Virus record (IMG/VR): IMGVR_UViG_3300046327_000041
Span: 1-33,254 of that record
DNA from: a virus
DNA: 33,254 bases
Reading direction: 5' to 3' (one strand)
In this document: one piece after another, positions 32,220 through 33,254 of the stretch
Numbering within the stretch: the stretch's first letter is position 1
Layout of the letters: each line of letters starts with the position of its first letter
Made by a program: the position numbers and the translations under genes
Notes under the pieces: generated by a model
What the model was told of the DNA's origin: nothing
The model's input: the letters and a program-made list of their open reading frames with translations, nothing else
Databases searched by the model: none

Positions 32220-32401
32220 TAAACCTGTGTCACGAGAGTTTGGTGAACTTCTATAAAATGAATTTCGCTTTGATGCAGTATCACAAATACTCTCTAGCTG
32301 AGTTAGAAAACATGATACCATTTGAGCGAGAAATTTATACACATATGTTGATCCAGTATCTAGAAGAAGAAAAACAAAGAATCGAATCTAAAAAGAGATA
32401 A
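32216..32401 (+). CDS. -1 frame extension of gp26-type gene (or separate small ORF from 32258)
   Basis: After slippage at the T run, reading continues for 61 codons to the TAA at 32399-32401. The segment includes NLCHESLVNFYKMNFALMQY, HKYSLAELENMIPFEREIYT and MLIQYLEEEKQRI, which is helical and resembles C-terminal parts of tail assembly proteins before tape measure genes. Independent translation could begin at the ATG at 32258, giving 47 residues, but there is no ribosome site, and the conserved-looking part begins before that ATG. It ends 2 bases ahead of the tape measure start. Confidence 0.65.
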   Translation, partial: LINLCHESLVNFYKMNFALMQYHKYSLAELENMIPFEREIYTHMLIQYLEEEKQRIESKKR

Positions 32402-32403
32402 AG

Positions 32404-33254
32404 ATGGCAAAAAATCAATTAGGTTATGTTGTTAATGTAAGTTCAAGTGATTTCAAAAACTTACTAGAAGCCCAAGTGTCTACGTTGGGCGAGCTAACCT
32501 CAATCAAAAAATTGATGGAATTGTCTCAGCATCACGAGAAAACTAAACAAGTTTCTACTGGTAATCAAGATCTTTCTGGATTACAAGAAAAGATTCTGGA
32601 CACTCTTGAAGATCAACTAAAGACTACTAAACGTAGAGCAAAACAGCAAGAAGACTACGAACGTGAGTGGCGTGTTGAAGCTGCTAATATCGCAGACCTA
32701 GCCCAGACAATGAAAACTCAAGGTAACGTATTCCAAGAGATGGGTGCTAGCCTTAGTGCAAAGAAGCAAGGTATTCAAGAAAAGCTAAGCCTTAAGACTG
32801 GTGGTTTAGGGCGTACTGTGATGGGTGCTCTAAACGTTGGTGGAGTATTTAATAAAGCCATCGCTAAAAGCGAGTTCAGAGAAAAGCAACGTCTTATTGG
32901 CGGTGATACAAGTAATGCCAATGCAGAAGGTGCATACCAAACTGCTAAACAAATTAAAGCACACGAACAAGAAATTGGTAAGTTTAAAAGAGCAACAGGC
33001 ATGTCTGAAGAACAGATGGCTACTACTAAAGGTGGTGCTGCTCTACTGTCTAAACGTAACGAGTTGACCGACAAGTATGGTTCACATGATGTGGCAACAA
33101 ATCAATTCTCTCCAACTCCAGTTATGCCTCTAAATGCTGGCGAAGCACAAGAGTCTCAAATGGAAGCTGCCAAAGTTCAAGAAAAAGAACTTAAACTTCT
33201 AGAAGAAATCAGAGACGGGCTTGGTGGTAAGACTGGCGGAGTTGAGAAAGTTAA
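32404..33254 (+). CDS. Probable tail tape measure protein, 3' end cut by window edge
   Basis: Open from the ATG at 32404 to the right edge (283 codons). The visible part is mostly charged helix and coiled coil: SSSDFKNLLEAQVSTLGELT, LQEKILDTLEDQLKTTKRRA, KQQEDYEREWRVEAANIADL, and later VQEKELKLLEEIRDGL, with a short Gly-rich hydrophobic stretch (GRTVMGALNVGGVF). The position directly after the frameshifted gp26-type gene is where tailed phages place the tape measure (gp29 in T4), which sets tail length. The hydrophobic tape measure helices would lie beyond the window. A gp28/gp29-type hub role is the alternative. Confidence 0.65.
   Translation, partial: MAKNQLGYVVNVSSSDFKNLLEAQVSTLGELTSIKKLMELSQHHEKTKQVSTGNQDLSGLQEKILDTLEDQLKTTKRRAKQQEDYEREWRVEAANIADLAQTMKTQGNVFQEMGASLSAKKQGIQEKLSLKTGGLGRTVMGALNVGGVFNKAIAKSEFREKQRLIGGDTSNANAEGAYQTAKQIKAHEQEIGKFKRATGMSEEQMATTKGGAALLSKRNELTDKYGSHDVATNQFSPTPVMPLNAGEAQESQMEAAKVQEKELKLLEEIRDGLGGKTGGVEKV

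Overview
The window is a piece of a T4-like (myovirus) bacteriophage genome of the environmental, probably aquatic, type. The evidence is a near-continuous series of T4-type baseplate, tail and packaging genes with very tight spacing (ATGA and TAATG junctions), T4-style late promoter boxes close to TATAAATA, and no bacterial housekeeping, tRNA or rRNA genes. The host cannot be read from the sequence. A TRAP-transporter-type solute-binding protein suggests, but does not prove, a marine or freshwater proteobacterial host.

Layout. From 28838 down to 1 all genes lie on the minus strand, and transcription runs right to left. First comes the baseplate: gp48-like tube cap, gp53, gp27-like hub, a very large gp5 spike with two cell-wall enzyme domains, a PAAR tip, gp25, gp6, a gp7-position wedge protein, a small tail protein, a gp8 enlarged by glycine-rich repeats, and a 2083-residue DUF4815-type structural protein. 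Then comes a tail-fibre and host-contact region: a coiled-coil small protein, a fibre with a Cys/His-rich tip, and a beta-rich protein. Inside this region sits an accessory cassette of a SPASM radical SAM enzyme, a 103-residue unknown protein, a signal-less DctP-like solute-binding protein, and a PP-loop ATPase. Two small virion-type proteins and a long tail fibre cut by the left edge follow. From 28887 to the right edge the genes are on the plus strand: gp4 head-completion nuclease, a conserved unknown, a tube-fold protein, a holin, small terminase gp16, gp26-type baseplate/tail assembly protein with a -1 frameshift extension, and the start of a probable tape measure gene.

How it fits together. 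The two arms diverge at about 28855, where late promoter boxes for both strands overlap. The baseplate genes build the hub, wedges and spike that dock and pierce the cell. The fibre genes provide receptor contact. The plus-strand genes cover head completion, packaging, lysis and tail-length control.

Most notable points: (1) a canonical seven-cysteine SPASM radical SAM enzyme two genes downstream of a tail fibre whose only six cysteines lie in its last 36 residues, each preceded by Asn, which makes the fibre tip a candidate for post-translational modification; (2) the accessory genes are bounded by hairpins that overlap late promoters, so each would form a separate late unit; (3) the gp5 spike carries both a GH19-type muramidase/chitinase domain and an M15-type peptidase domain; (4) a run of eight T at the end of the gp26-type gene leads into an open -1 frame just before the tape measure gene.
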